A stretch of 64,000 nucleotides of DNA from Rhyzopertha dominica (GCA_025024175.1 QCXZ01000041.1:46061786-46125785), one strand, 5' to 3'; counted from the first letter of the stretch, positions 23,143 to 34,290 are shown. Notes: a model not told the origin generated them from the letters alone. Program-made: numbers and translations.

Positions 23143-24923
23143 ACCGGTGTGAAAGCAGCAGCCAAAGATAGCAGCCAATTTTTCCGAAGTTACACGAATG
23201 GACATAGGCGTGCGTTACATACAACGTATGTATTAATATTAAACGCGCCTGCAACGCTAATAATTAGAATCATCACATTTATTTCAACGTCGTATTTGTT
23301 ACGAAGATTATAAGTGACATCCCCTTCCGATGGGACCCAGGGAGCAAAACAACCCCGAAAATATTGTAAAAATTCATATCGCGGAAATCGCGCATACGAA
23401 ATTATTCAAACTTACACATTTATTTTAGAACACCATATTCTACATAGTCTATGAGTGGCATCCCCTTCCAAATGGATCCAGGGGGTAAAACAACCCCGAA
23501 AACACTGAAAAAAATTATATCACGGAAACCGCGCATAGGAAATCATTTAAACCTATAAATTTATTTTAGAACAACATATTCTACATAGTGTATGAGTGGC
23601 ATCCCCTTCCGATGGGATCCAGGGGGTTAAACAACCCCGAAAACACAGAAAAAATACATATCACGGAAACCGCGCATAGGAAATCATTTAAACTTAGATA
23701 TTTATTTTAGAACATCATATTCTACATAGTGTATAAGTGACATCCCCTTCCGATGGGATCCAGGGGGTTAAACAACCCCGAAAACACTGAAAAAATACAT
23801 ATCACGGAAACCGCGCATAGGAAATCATTTAAACTTAGATATTTATTTTAGAACACCATATTCTACATAGTGTATGAGTGGCATCCCCTTCTGATGGGAT
23901 CCAGGGGGTTAAACAACCCCGAAAACACAGAAAAAATACATATCACGGAAACCGCGCATAGGAAATCATTTAAACTTAGATAATTATTTTAGAACACCAT
24001 ATTCTACATAGTGTATAAGTGACATCCCCTTCCGATGGGATCCAGGGGCTTAAACAACCCCGAAAACACAGAAAAAATACATATCACGGAAACCGCGCAA
24101 GGAAATCATTTAAACTTAGATATTTATTTTAGAATATCATATTCTACATAGTGTATAAGTGACATCCCCTTCCGATGGGATCCAGGGGGTTAAACAACCC
24201 CGAAAACACTGAAAAAATACATATCACGGAAACCGCGCATAGGAAATCATTTAAACTTAGAAATTTATTTTAGAACATCATATTCTACATAGTGTATAAG
24301 TGACATCCCCTTCCGATGGGATCCAGGGGGTTAAACAACCCCGAAAACACTGAAAAAATACATATCACGGAAACCGCGCATAGGAAATCATTTAAACTTA
24401 GATATTTATTTTAGAACACCATATTCTACATAGTGTATGAGTGGCATCCCCTTCTGATGGGATCCAGGGGGTTAAACAACCCCGAAAACACAGAAAAAAA
24501 TACATATCACGGAAACCGCGCATAGGAAATCATTTAAACTTAGATAATTATTTTAGAACACCATATTCTACATAGTGTATAAGTGACATCCCCTTCCGAT
24601 GGGATCCAGGGGCTTAAACAACCCCCGAAAACACTGAAAAAATACATATCACGGAAACCGCGCATAGGAAATCATTTAAACTTAGATATTTATTTTAGAA
24701 TATCATATTCTACATAGTGTATAAGTGACATCCCCTTCCGATGGGATCCAGGGGGTTAAACAACCCCGAAAACACTGAAAAAATACATATCACGGAAACC
24801 GCGCATAGGAAATCATTTAAACTTAGATATTTATTTTAGAACATCATATTCTACATAGTGTATGAGTGGCATCCCCTTCCCATGGGATCCATGGGGTTAA
24901 ATAACCCCGAAACAACAAAAAAA
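23143..24923 (+). repeat. Left arm: terminal inverted repeat plus about 12 units of a 141-bp tandem repeat
   Basis: Terminal unique segment 23143-23320, then units with CCCCTTC starts at about 23321, 23462, 23603, 23744, 23885 and onward every 141 bp. Each unit has two short dyads (ATCCC...GGGAT and GGGGTT-GTTT-AACCCC on the opposite strand). The variant CTGATGG occurs in units 5 and 9 (563 bp apart), showing a 4-unit higher-order period. The array runs straight into the N gap at unit 12. Confidence 0.92.
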
Positions 24924-25023
24924 NNNNNNNNNNNNNNNNNNNNNNNNNNNNNNNNNNNNNNNNNNNNNNNNNNNNNNNNNNNNNNNNNNNNNNNNNNNNN
25001 NNNNNNNNNNNNNNNNNNNNNNN
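24924..25023. other. Assembly gap of exactly 100 N
   Basis: Round length suggests a placeholder of unknown true size. It sits at the boundary of repeat unit 12 and the minus-strand PHD fragment, exactly where a long tandem array would break an assembly. Confidence 0.95.
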
Positions 25024-25476
25024 GCGTTGTCACCTCCAGTTTTCTAATTTCATCTTCCGTCATGTACAGTGAATCAAGGAACTGATTGCATTTTTCAGAC
25101 AAGTCGTATGATTTGTTCTCTTTTGCTAACAAACCTTCTTCGGTATTTCTACAGCACATTTTGCACATGAAACTTCCACTAAAAGATTTTGTCGCAAGAG
25201 GTTTCGCAGTGTTGATGTATCCAACCGTCGCAAATGTCACACTTGAACCCAATCTACTGTGGTGTCCAAACGCGCATATCCACAATACAAACATCTAGGT
25301 TGGTCGTCTAAAATAATTTCAGATTTATTTTCTATTGCTGTCTTCATGGAGTGTTTTTGCTCTTTTAGATAGCGGCCGGTAAAATGTGTGTCTCTTATCG
25401 TTCGATGTCTTTTCCAAGTTCCTTGTGACAGTCTTTCATCAGCATCATCTATATGTATGTACCTTCCATTAAGCAC
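25024..25476 (-). pseudogene. PHD-like zinc-finger gene fragment, two frameshifts, 3' end lost in gap
   Basis: The minus strand opens with ATG at 25476 and gives about 60 basic residues, then CLYCGYARLDTTVDWVQ. It shifts frame near 25240 to CDICDGWIHQHCETSCDKIF and shifts back near 25185 to SGSFMCKMCC. Joined by eye, the order C-x2-C ... W-V-Q-C-D-x-C-x2-W-x-H-x2-C ... C-x2-C is the classical PHD finger pattern (zinc-binding, usually histone-tail reading). The segment after it is charged and runs into the N gap. The gene points away from the + strand nuclease gene, head to head, with 5' ends overlapping at 25453-25476. It may be the tail domain of a transposase-type protein or a piece brought in by rearrangement; I cannot tell. 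Confidence 0.6.
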
Positions 25477-25982
25477 GGTATAGATAACGAAGACAATGCT
25501 ATTGCAGCCTATGAAAACCTCACGGGCAGAATATGCAGAAAGGCCGGTTTACATATTCATAGAAACATTTCTTCCTCGGGGCGTCCCCAGATGCTGTAGT
25601 AACAGGAACAGACGGCATTGTAGAAGTGAAATGTCCTTTCAAATACAAATCAAAGCATCCCAACGACATTCGATTTGACTGCCTTGATGATGCCGGGAAT
25701 CTAAAGAAGTCCCATCCGTACTACTACCAAGTGCAAGGTAGCTTAGAAGTGTCCAACAAATTCTGGTGCGACTTCGTGTTATACACTTATAAGGGCATTA
25801 AAATTGTCAGAGTTCAACGGGACGAAGAATTCTGGAACAGCATATACCACAAGTTAAAAACGTTCTATCACTTTTACATGCTTCCCCGATTGGCCCTACC
25901 TGGCGAAACATTTTCCTCCGCAGAAATAAAATGGACGTCAACAAAACATATTGTATTACTAAAAAACGGCCTAGTGGATTGA
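25453..25982 (+). pseudogene. YqaJ/lambda-exonuclease-type viral recombinase nuclease
   Basis: The + strand reads IKHGIDNEDNAIAAYENLTG in one frame (25468-25527). After a shift near 25565-25572 it reads FLGASPDAVV, then GIVEVKCPFKYK (25617-25652) and, further on, HPYYYQVQGSLEVSNKFWCD (25707-25766). This is the complete signature order of the YqaJ family (Gly-x2-x-Asn-Glu, Gly-Ala-Ser-Pro-Asp, Glu-x-Lys, Gln-x-Gln). The family belongs to the PD-(D/E)XK nucleases that act in viral and phage recombination; catalytic Glu, Asp, Glu and Lys are all present. The stop at 25980-25982 follows, and the protease frame starts inside it with a 52-nt overlap. One clear frameshift; otherwise well preserved. 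ATG at 25453 is the first possible start, but an upstream in-frame stop near 25429 may itself be decay. Confidence 0.8.
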
Positions 25983-26607
25983 TCCCACATATTACAAGAA
26001 TTTTCCAAACAAACAGAGGATACATCGTTTGCAGATATCAGCATTTAGATTCAAATATGCCGGACATTCTTATTGACGATTTCGTTAGTCTTAATGGAAC
26101 ATCTTGGTTGAGCAGTTTAGTTGTCGATGTATCACTGAGGCTATATAACCATAACGACGTGTTTCAAGTCATAAGTACAGAAAGATCAACAATTATATAC
26201 AACGGTGATTCATCGCGACTTTACAAATATTTTATGGATGGCACTAAAGTAAATAAAACCAAAATAGCAATGCCAATTATTATTAACAACAATCACTTTT
26301 GCTTAGCCGTAGCAAATTTTGAAGATAAGACCTTCATCTTTTAGATCCATTAGGAAGCACGCAATATAAAACTTCGATCTATTTTAAAAAATTTCGTAAA
26401 TTTCTGCATTTACATAATATTACGCATAATTCCAACTTTGCCATTGACAACTGGCAACACCTTGCTCCTGACCACATACGGCAAGAGGACAGTTATAATT
26501 GCGGATTATATGTCATCTACTTCTTCCGCTGTATTGCCAAGGAAGAAAACCTCTTAACCTACAAGGATATGCGTAAATATCGATCGCAGATACAAAAATG
26601 CTTTTGA
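25931..26607 (+). pseudogene. Ulp1-type (C48) cysteine protease
   Basis: The first frame (25931-26344) has the N-terminal substrate-binding pattern LNGTSWLSSLVVDVSLRLYN (family 'L.....WL.d..i') and NNNHFCLAVANF with the catalytic His at 26294-26296. A shift near 26340 leads to LDPLGS with catalytic Asp at 26344-26346, then RQEDSYNCGLYVIYF with the oxyanion Gln at 26482-26484 and nucleophile Cys at 26500-26502. The whole His-Asp-Gln-Cys set of the Ulp1/adenain fold is kept although the frame is broken once. Such enzymes cleave SUMO-like modifiers. Known Mutator-like elements in plants (Kaonashi) carry Ulp1 genes, which fits the element type. An in-frame TGA at 26605 separates it from the C-terminal finger. 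Confidence 0.8.
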
Positions 26608-26799
26608 CTCATTCTTGCGAGGTGGGGAAATGCTTGTATGTTTTGTGGCCGTTCGGCAGGAAANGACGTATTAACGTGCACTGCATGTAAGCGCAGTGCA
26701 CACAAAAAGTGTGTTCTTACAAAACCCGAANTTGACAAAGGAATAAAACCCGCTGATCACTACGTAAACAGCATTTGTGATCTTTGCCGTCAGTACTAG
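26608..26799 (+). pseudogene. C-terminal PHD-like zinc finger, same frame as the protease after a TGA
   Basis: In the protease's second frame, after the TGA, comes CMFCGRSAG, then TCTACKRSAHKKC and finally ICDLCRQY before the TAG at 26797-26799. The spacing C-x2-C ... C-x2-C-x4-H-x2-C ... C-x2-C is that of a C4HC3 PHD-type finger. Two ambiguous bases fall in it. Either the TGA is a mutation in a nuclease-protease-finger protein or the finger was a separate small product; the shared frame favours the first. Confidence 0.65.
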
Positions 26800-26930
26800 G
26801 TAGNCAATAATATTTCAGTTTATAAAAAACTAAACCCGTTATTATTAACAGCGCCAACGGCACAAGAAAAAATTCGAGAAAGCTGGGATCTGTCAGCCAA
26901 CNTTTAACGTCCCTAGGTGGATTTTTAATC

Positions 26931-29900
26931 TCTAAAATAAATGTGTAAGTTTAAATGATTTCCTATGCGCGGTTTCCGTGATATGATTTTTTTCAATGCT
27001 TTCGGGGTTGTTTAGCCCCCTGCATCCCATCGGAAGGGTATGCCACTCATACACTATGTAGAATATGGTGTTCTAAAATAAATTTATAAGTTTAAATGAT
27101 TTCCTATGCGCTGTTTCCGTGATGTGAATTTTTTTAGTGTTTTCGGGGTTGTTTAACCCCTAGATCCCATCGGAAGGGGATGTCACTTATACACTATGTA
27201 GAATATGGTATTCTAAAATAATTATCTAAGTTTAAATGATTTCCTATGCGCGGTTTCCGTGATATGTATTTTTTCTGTGTTTTCGGGGTTGTTTAAGCCC
27301 CTGGATCCCATCGGAAGGGGATGTCACTTATACACTATGTAGAATATGGTGTTCTAAAATAAATATCTAAGTTTAAATGATTTCCTATGCGCGGTTTCCG
27401 TGATATGTATTTTTTCTGTGTTTTCGGGGTTGTTTAACCCCCTGGATCCCATCGGAAGGGGATACCACTCATACACTATGTAGAATATGGTGTTCTAAAA
27501 TAAATATCTAAGTTTAAATGATTTCCTATGCGCGGTTTCCGTGATATGTATTTTTTCAGTGTTTTCGGGGTTGTTTAACCCCCTGGATCCCATCGGAAGG
27601 GGATGTCACTTATACACTATGTAGAATATGATGTTCTAAAATAAATATCTAAGTTTAAATGATTTCCTATGCGCGGTTTCCGTGATATGTATTTTTTCAG
27701 TGTTTTCGGGGTTGTTTAACCCCCTGGATCCCATCGGAAGGGGATGCCACTCATACACTATGTAGAATATGGTGTTCTAAAATAAATTTATAAGTTTAAA
27801 TGATTTCCTATGCGCTGCTTCCGTGATGTGAATTTTTTCAGTGTTTTCGGGGTTGTTTAACCCCCTGGATCCCATCGGAAGGCGATGTCACTTATACACT
27901 ATGTAGAATATGGTGTTCTAAAATAATTATCTAAGTTTAAATGATTTCCTATGCGCGGTTTCCGTGATATGTATTTTTTCTGTGTTTTCGGGGTTGTTTA
28001 ACCCCCTGGATCCCATCGGAAGGGGATGCCACTCATACACTATGTAGAATATTGTGTTCTAAAATAAATATCTAAGTTTAAATGATTTCCTATGCGCGGT
28101 TTCCGTGATATGTATTTTTTCAGTGTTTTCGGGGTTGTTTAACCCCCTGGATCCCATCGGAAGGGGATGTCTCTTATACACTATGTAGAATATGAGGTTC
28201 TAAAATAAATATCTAAGTTTAAATGATTTCCTATGCGCGGTTTCCGTGATATGTATTTTTTCTGTGTTTTCGGGGTTGTTTAACCCCCTGGATCCCATCG
28301 GAAGGGGATGCCACTCATACACTATGTAGAATATGATGTTCTAAAATAAATATCTAAGTTTAAATGATTTCCTATGCGCGGTTTCCGTGATATGTATTTG
28401 TTCTGTGTTTTCGGGGTTGTTTAACCCCCTGGATCCCATCGGAAGGGGATGCCACTCATACACTATGTAGAATATGGTGTTCTAAAATAAATATCTAAGT
28501 TTAAATGATTTCCTATGCGCGGTTTCCGTGATATGTATTTTTTCAGTGTTTTCGGGGTTGTTTAAGCCCCTGGATCCCATCGGAAGGGGATGTCACTTAT
28601 ACACTATGTAGAATATGGTGTTCTAAAATAAATATCTAAGTTTAAATGATTTCCTATGCGCGGTTTCCGTGATATGTATTTTTTCTGTGTTTTCGGGGTT
28701 GTTTAACCCCCTGGATCCCATCGGAAGGGGATGCCACTCATACACTATGTAGAATATGGTGTTCTAAAATAAATTTATAAGTTTAAATGATTTCCTATGC
28801 GCTGCTTCCGTGATGTGAATTTTTTCAGTGTTTTCGGGGTTGTTTAACCCCCTGGATCCCATCGGAAGGGGATATCACTTATACACTATGTAGAATATGG
28901 TGTTCTAAAATAATTATCTAAGTTTAAATGATTTCCTATGCGCGGTTTCCGTGATATGTATTTTTTCTGTGTTTTCGGGGTTGTTTAACTCCCTGGATCC
29001 CATCGGAAGGGGATGCCACTTATACACTATGTAGAATATGGTGTTCTAAAATAAATATCTAAGTTTAAATGATTTCCTATGCGCGGTTTCCGTGATATGT
29101 ATTTTTTCTGTGTTTTCGGGGTTGTTTAACTCCCTGGATCCCATCGGAAGGGGATGCCACTCATACACTATGTAGAATATGGTGTTCTAAAATAAATTTA
29201 TAAGTTTAAATGATTTCCTATGCGCTGCTTCCGTGATGTGAATTTTTTCAGTGTTTTCGGGGTTGTTTAACCCCCTGGATCCCATCGGAAGGGGATGTCA
29301 CTTATACACTATGTAGAATATGGTGTTCTAAAATAATTATCTAAGTTTAAATGATTTCCTATGCGCGGTTTCCGTGATATGTATTTTTTTGGTGTTTTCG
29401 GGGTTATTTAACCCCATGGATCCCATGGGAAGGGGATGCCACTCATACACTATGTAGAATATGATGTTCTAAAATAAATATCTAAGTTTAAATGATTTCC
29501 TATGCGCGGTTTCCGTGATATGTATTTTTTCAGTGTTTTCGGGGTTGTTTAACCCCCTGGATCCCATCGGAAGGGGATGTCACTTATACACTATGTAGAA
29601 TATGATATTCTAAAATAAATATCTAAGTTTAAATGATTTCCTATGCGCGGTTTCCGTGATATGTATTTTTTCAGTGTTTTCGGGGTTGTTTAAGCCCCTG
29701 GATCCCATCGGAAGGGGATGTCACTTATACACTATGTAGAATATGGTGTTCTAAAATAATTATCTAAGTTTAAATGATTTCCTATGCGCGGTTTCCGTGA
29801 TATGTATTTTTTCTGTGTTTTCGGGGTTGTTTAACCCCCTGGATCCCATCAGAAGGGGATGCCACTCATACACTATGTAGAATATGGTGTTCTAAAATAA

Positions 29901-31163
29901 ATATCTAAGTTTAAATGATTTCCTATGCGCGGTTTCCGTGATATGTATTTTTTCAGTGTTTTCGGGGTTGTTTAACCCCCTGGATCCCATCGGAAGGGGA
30001 TGTCACTTATACACTATGTAGAATATGATGTTCTAAAATAAATTTCTAAGTTTAAATGATTTCCTATGCGCGGTTTCCGTGATATGTATTTTTTCAGTGT
30101 TTTCGGGGTTGTTTAACCCCCTGGATCCCATCGGAAGGGGATGTCACTTATACACTATGTAGAATATGATATTCTAAAATAAATATCTAAGTTTAAATGA
30201 TTTCCTTGCGCGGTTTCCGTGATATGTATTTTTTCTGTGTTTTCGGGGTTGTTTAAGCCCCTGGATCCCATCGGAAGGGGATGTCACTTATACACTATGT
30301 AGAATATGGTGTTCTAAAATAATTATCTAAGTTTAAATGATTTCCTATGCGCGGTTTCCGTGATATGTATTTTTTCTGTGTTTTCGGGGTTGTTTAACCC
30401 CCTGGATCCCATCAGAAGGGGATGCCACTCATACACTATGTAGAATATGGTGTTCTAAAATAAATATCTAAGTTTAAATGATTTCCTATGCGCGGTTTCC
30501 GTGATATGTATTTTTTCAGTGTTTTCGGGGTTGTTTAACCCCCTGGATCCCATCGGAAGGGGATGTCACTTATACACTATGTAGAATATGATGTTCTAAA
30601 ATAAATATCTAAGTTTAAATGATTTCCTATGCGCGGTTTCCGTGATATGTATTTTTTCTGTGTTTTCGGGGTTGTTTAACCCCCTGGATCCCATCGGAAG
30701 GGGATGCCACTCATACACTATGTAGAATATGTTGTTCTAAAATAAATTTATAGGTTTAAATGATTTCCTATGCGCGGTTTCCGTGATATAATTTTTTTCA
30801 GTGTTTTCGGGGTTGTTTTACCCCCTGGATCCATTTGGAAGGGGATGCCACTCATAGACTATGTAGAATATGATGTTCTAAAATAAATGTGTAAGTTTGA
30901 ATAATTTCGTATGCGCGATTTCCGCGATATGAATTTTTACAATATTTTCGGGGTTGTTTTGCTCCCTGGGTCCCATCGGAAGGGGATGTCACTTATAATC
31001 TTCGTAACAAATACGACGTTGAAATAAATGTGATGATTCTAATTATTAGCGTTGCAGGCGCGTTTAATATTAATACATACGTTGTATGTAACGCACGCCT
31101 ATGTCCATTCGTGTAACTTCGGAAAAATTGGCTGCTATCTTTGGCTGCTGCTTTCACACCGGT
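26931..31163 (-). repeat. Right arm: about 29 units of the 141-bp repeat plus terminal inverted repeat
   Basis: Inverted relative to the left arm. Units recur every 141 bp from about 27031 to 30977, followed by the 178-bp unique terminus ending at 31163. Counting from the outer end, units 5 and 9 carry CATCAGAAGG, a unit near 30204 has the same 2-bp loss (TTCCTTGCG) as the left arm at about 24098, and unit 12 carries ACCCCATGGATCCCATGGG as does left unit 12. Inner units (13-29) have further variants, for example GCTGCTTCCGTGATGTG at about 27815, 28803 and 29225. Confidence 0.92.
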
Positions 31164-31172
31164 GTCGTTTAA
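31164..31172. repeat. Right 9-bp target-site duplication GTCGTTTAA
   Basis: Exact copy of 23134-23142. Confidence 0.85.
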
Positions 31173-33719
31173 GCTGTCAAACTGACAACTCCGATTAAGC
31201 GGACCCCTGAAATACGCTGTGTGGAACATGAATGGCATGTGAACATCTAAAGTGAACTATACGATAGACTACAGTACGGATTTTTTTTGCTGAATGTTTA
31301 TTTTGATAATGTCATAGTCATGAGAACCAGTGTAAGGAAGAGTTCAGATGTTAAAACGAAATGAAAAGATCATTGCGGACGTTATTACTTTCACTATCTC
31401 ATAAAACCTGATTCACCATTAGTACTCATACCATTTAAGTCCACAAGCTTACACAACCTACTTACATTCCCATGCTAATAGAAGTATCCTTTTATAGCCA
31501 CAAGAATCTAAGGAAATTTCTTCAGATCACAAAAAAACTTGCTTATCTTACATCACGATCAGCTACTGGCCATATTTGCATTGCCTTAAAATTCCAAACC
31601 GTTATCCACATTTTTTTATCCACGTTTTTAGCGACCTTCCCTATTTTAATATATTCTTTTCATGGGACATTATGCAAGACGACGGTGAATGCAAGATCAA
31701 GTCGGACGCATCTTTGAGTTCATTAACATTGCGGGTATCTTTGATATAAATTCGTGTCACACATATTTGCATAGAATGGCATATTATGTACTTTGTCTAT
31801 ATGCTTTTCACGCACTTGTTTAAACATTGTACGCTCGCACCTATAAACCTGTTATTATCAACAAGATCATTTTACGTCCTGACCTTGGCGTTGACGCAAA
31901 TTCGTTTTTTGGGTATGGGATTATTTTCGTAAATCTTTGTCCTACTCTCACTTGGCGTTTTACCAATTCGAATAAATTGACTGGGTAAATATAGTAAACT
32001 TACAACTGGTTCCCATTGACGACCAAAAACCGCACTCAGATAGTTGTATTGGCTGGATTTCAAGGAAAATCTTTTTATATTAAAATTCTTGTCGTGTCCA
32101 AGAATCTAATAATAATTCCGTATACAAATCAAAACTTCCCACACCTGGAGCATCATCTTCGTGTTTACGTTATTGCTGCTTTTAGAGGATATAATTAATT
32201 GTTTAAAGTTCCATGTCTATAGGTTCTGTCGGAATCACGTTACACGCGTTCCTTCATGAAGCAAAGTTTAGTATTTAATTTAGTTTGGCAATAAAGCTAG
32301 ACTGGGAAAAGTTTCGTTTTTCTCAGATTTAAGTGGAACATTTCCGTCTTGAATAATTCAGTTTGGCAAACTCATCAAAGTTCCGCTTGTCAATATCAAA
32401 GGATGCATTTCACTTTGTTGTTGGTGTAACGAGTTTGTCTTCTGCGATGGGGAGATTTTATAAGATGTAGACGAACCTTATTTAAAACATCCACAGTTCA
32501 CAAACTGCCACTTATTTTATTTTGTAGCAAACCATAGAAGCGTTATGATTCTTTCGAGAGCTCCGCAACGTTTCTGTGGATTAACTTCCGTTTGTTTATG
32601 TTAGCTAATAAACAGTCGGGAATAGATTGATGTTTATCTTCTATTCTTTTAATAGGTAATGCAAATAATCTTGGCCAAGTTGCAAAATATATATTATCTC
32701 TTGTTGTTGTTTTTTTTGGTGTTTTGTTATTCGAATTGCCCAAACTTATCTCTTAAGCAGAAGAGCGATAAATTTACACATGCTCCTTCAGTCGTACCTC
32801 CTGGGCATTTTGAATCGCACTGGTTTTAGCATTTTCAGTGTTACATTCGAACATATGCTGCACTGAATATCTGCTGAAGTACTAGTAAGTATCCGGCAGC
32901 AAAAATTGTAAAATACAGAAACCAAGCGGAATTTAAGAAAAGTCATCCACGTATGCTGTTGGCTCTCTTCATCCGTATATAGGTATACGATTATTTACAT
33001 AAACCTACATCTTCAGAGCCGAATCCATCGTGGACATAATTGTCTTCGAGCGAACACAAACTAAATAATCCGGGATCATCTACCAATACAATACTATCAA
33101 AACATACTTTAAGAATTTTATTTCTTCAAAAGCTTATGCCCTTTATAATGTCTGTCTTACGATATTGTTGCATAATTGTAGACATATATATCTTTTTTAA
33201 CATTNCATCATTTATGGCATTGGTTTAACTTTTCTACTACTAAACAAATGGGTCTGTGCCTATTGTTAGCAAATGGAAAGTGATAACATTTTATTGAACT
33301 TAACTTACGTACAACACCTGTAATTTTTTCACATCAAACTTTGGATGTGTACAAATTATGCCTTAATTTGCTCATTCGCTTATCTTGTAGTACTGGGAAA
33401 CAAGCATTACACCTTGATAGAGTTTGCTGTATTAAATGGTTGACATTTTATAAAATTCCTATAATTAGACCATGTATTTGTAAAAATATAAGATGTATTT
33501 TACGAACAAGCGGATTATATACAGATAGTGATACGTTTCAATAGTTTATATATATCGTAACTTTGACCTTAAAACCACTATCATCAAATTAGATCTTATG
33601 GTCGATTAAATCAACGCTTTTAACGATATTCGATGCACCTTAAACCTCAGATAAGCACAAAAACAGAGCCGCATTGAAAATAACAAATATTCCAATAACT
33701 GCCTACACATACAATGCAC
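31173..33719. other. AT-rich DNA without supported gene
   Basis: Short frames at 31472, 31872, 32543, 33040 and 33341 carry no motif. One N near 33205. Confidence 0.5.
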
Positions 33720-33960
33720 ATTCCCCTCCGTGGGTCAACAGAACCGCGGTTGAACGCTGAACTTGCGATACTCATTTATCGCGACGGTTTTTACTCAGGA
33801 GTGTTGACCTAAGCGCATAGAAACGCATACAAAAAGCGAATTAGCTAGAGATATCGCAGAGGCGTTAGAAAAAAGTGTCTAACACATGTGCATGTTATGT
33901 AAATCCAGCTGCATTTGGCCAAATGTTGCATATTTTTGACGTTAGCGTTGTGGGTGAATT
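33720..33960. promoter_or_regulatory. GC-richer island with Runx-like palindrome
   Basis: Contains the palindrome AACCGCGGTT (33742-33751), which holds two overlapping Runt-domain-like AACCGC cores, a TGACCTAAG half-site-like word and CAGCTG. No open frame. Regulatory role inferred from composition and site words. Confidence 0.3.
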
Positions 33961-34290
33961 GCTTAAAGATGTCTTCTGTAAGCAAACAGAACTAAGATAA
34001 TGGCATATATAGGCTGTAATTATTTTAAATAGATTTCTCGTTCATATACCACTATATTTCGTATTAAAATTAAAGATTGTCAACATTTTGGAAGTTTCTT
34101 CCATTTCTCATCATCTATATCTGGAAACTCAACTAATAATAACAAATTACTGAGATGTTTGATGTTCTTCTATGGCAATTTATAACACATATTCAGTGGG
34201 GAATATTTTTATAGGTAAACTCCTCTATCTAATTCTAATCAATTTTCTGTTGTTAGAATAAGTTTGATATTCTTAAAATGCATGTCTATG

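Larger units (their letters stand above)
23143..31163. mobile_element. Giant fold-back, Mutator/FoldBack-like transposon with nuclease-protease-PHD cargo
   Basis: Both ends start with ACCGGTGTGAAAGCAGCAG in inverted orientation and are flanked by an exact 9-bp duplication. About 178 bp of unique terminal sequence is followed on each side by long arrays of a 141-bp repeat in opposite orientation. Between them lies a core of about 1.9 kb plus a 100-N gap. This is the architecture of FoldBack and Phantom-type Mutator elements: long inverted repeats with subterminal tandem repeats and a 9-bp duplication. The core on + encodes a YqaJ-type nuclease, a Ulp1-type protease and a PHD-like finger; on - a second PHD-like finger. 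No Mutator/NOF transposase is visible, although the gap of unknown real size could hide one. The coding parts contain frameshifts, so this copy looks non-autonomous. Boundaries are seen in the sequence; superfamily is inferred from the duplication length and arm structure. Confidence 0.85.

Noticed and set aside
22931..23254. 107-residue minus frame across the left end of the fold-back element
   Set aside because: It crosses the insertion boundary (23143), half in the arm and half in the flank, so it cannot be an original gene.
23321..24900. 141-bp array as a CRISPR or as centromeric satellite
   Set aside because: No spacers between identical repeats; the array is bounded by inverted termini and a target duplication, so it is part of a transposon.
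24851..25085. Open frames running through the 100-N gap
   Set aside because: Artefact: unknown bases cannot supply stops. Only the parts outside the gap were used.
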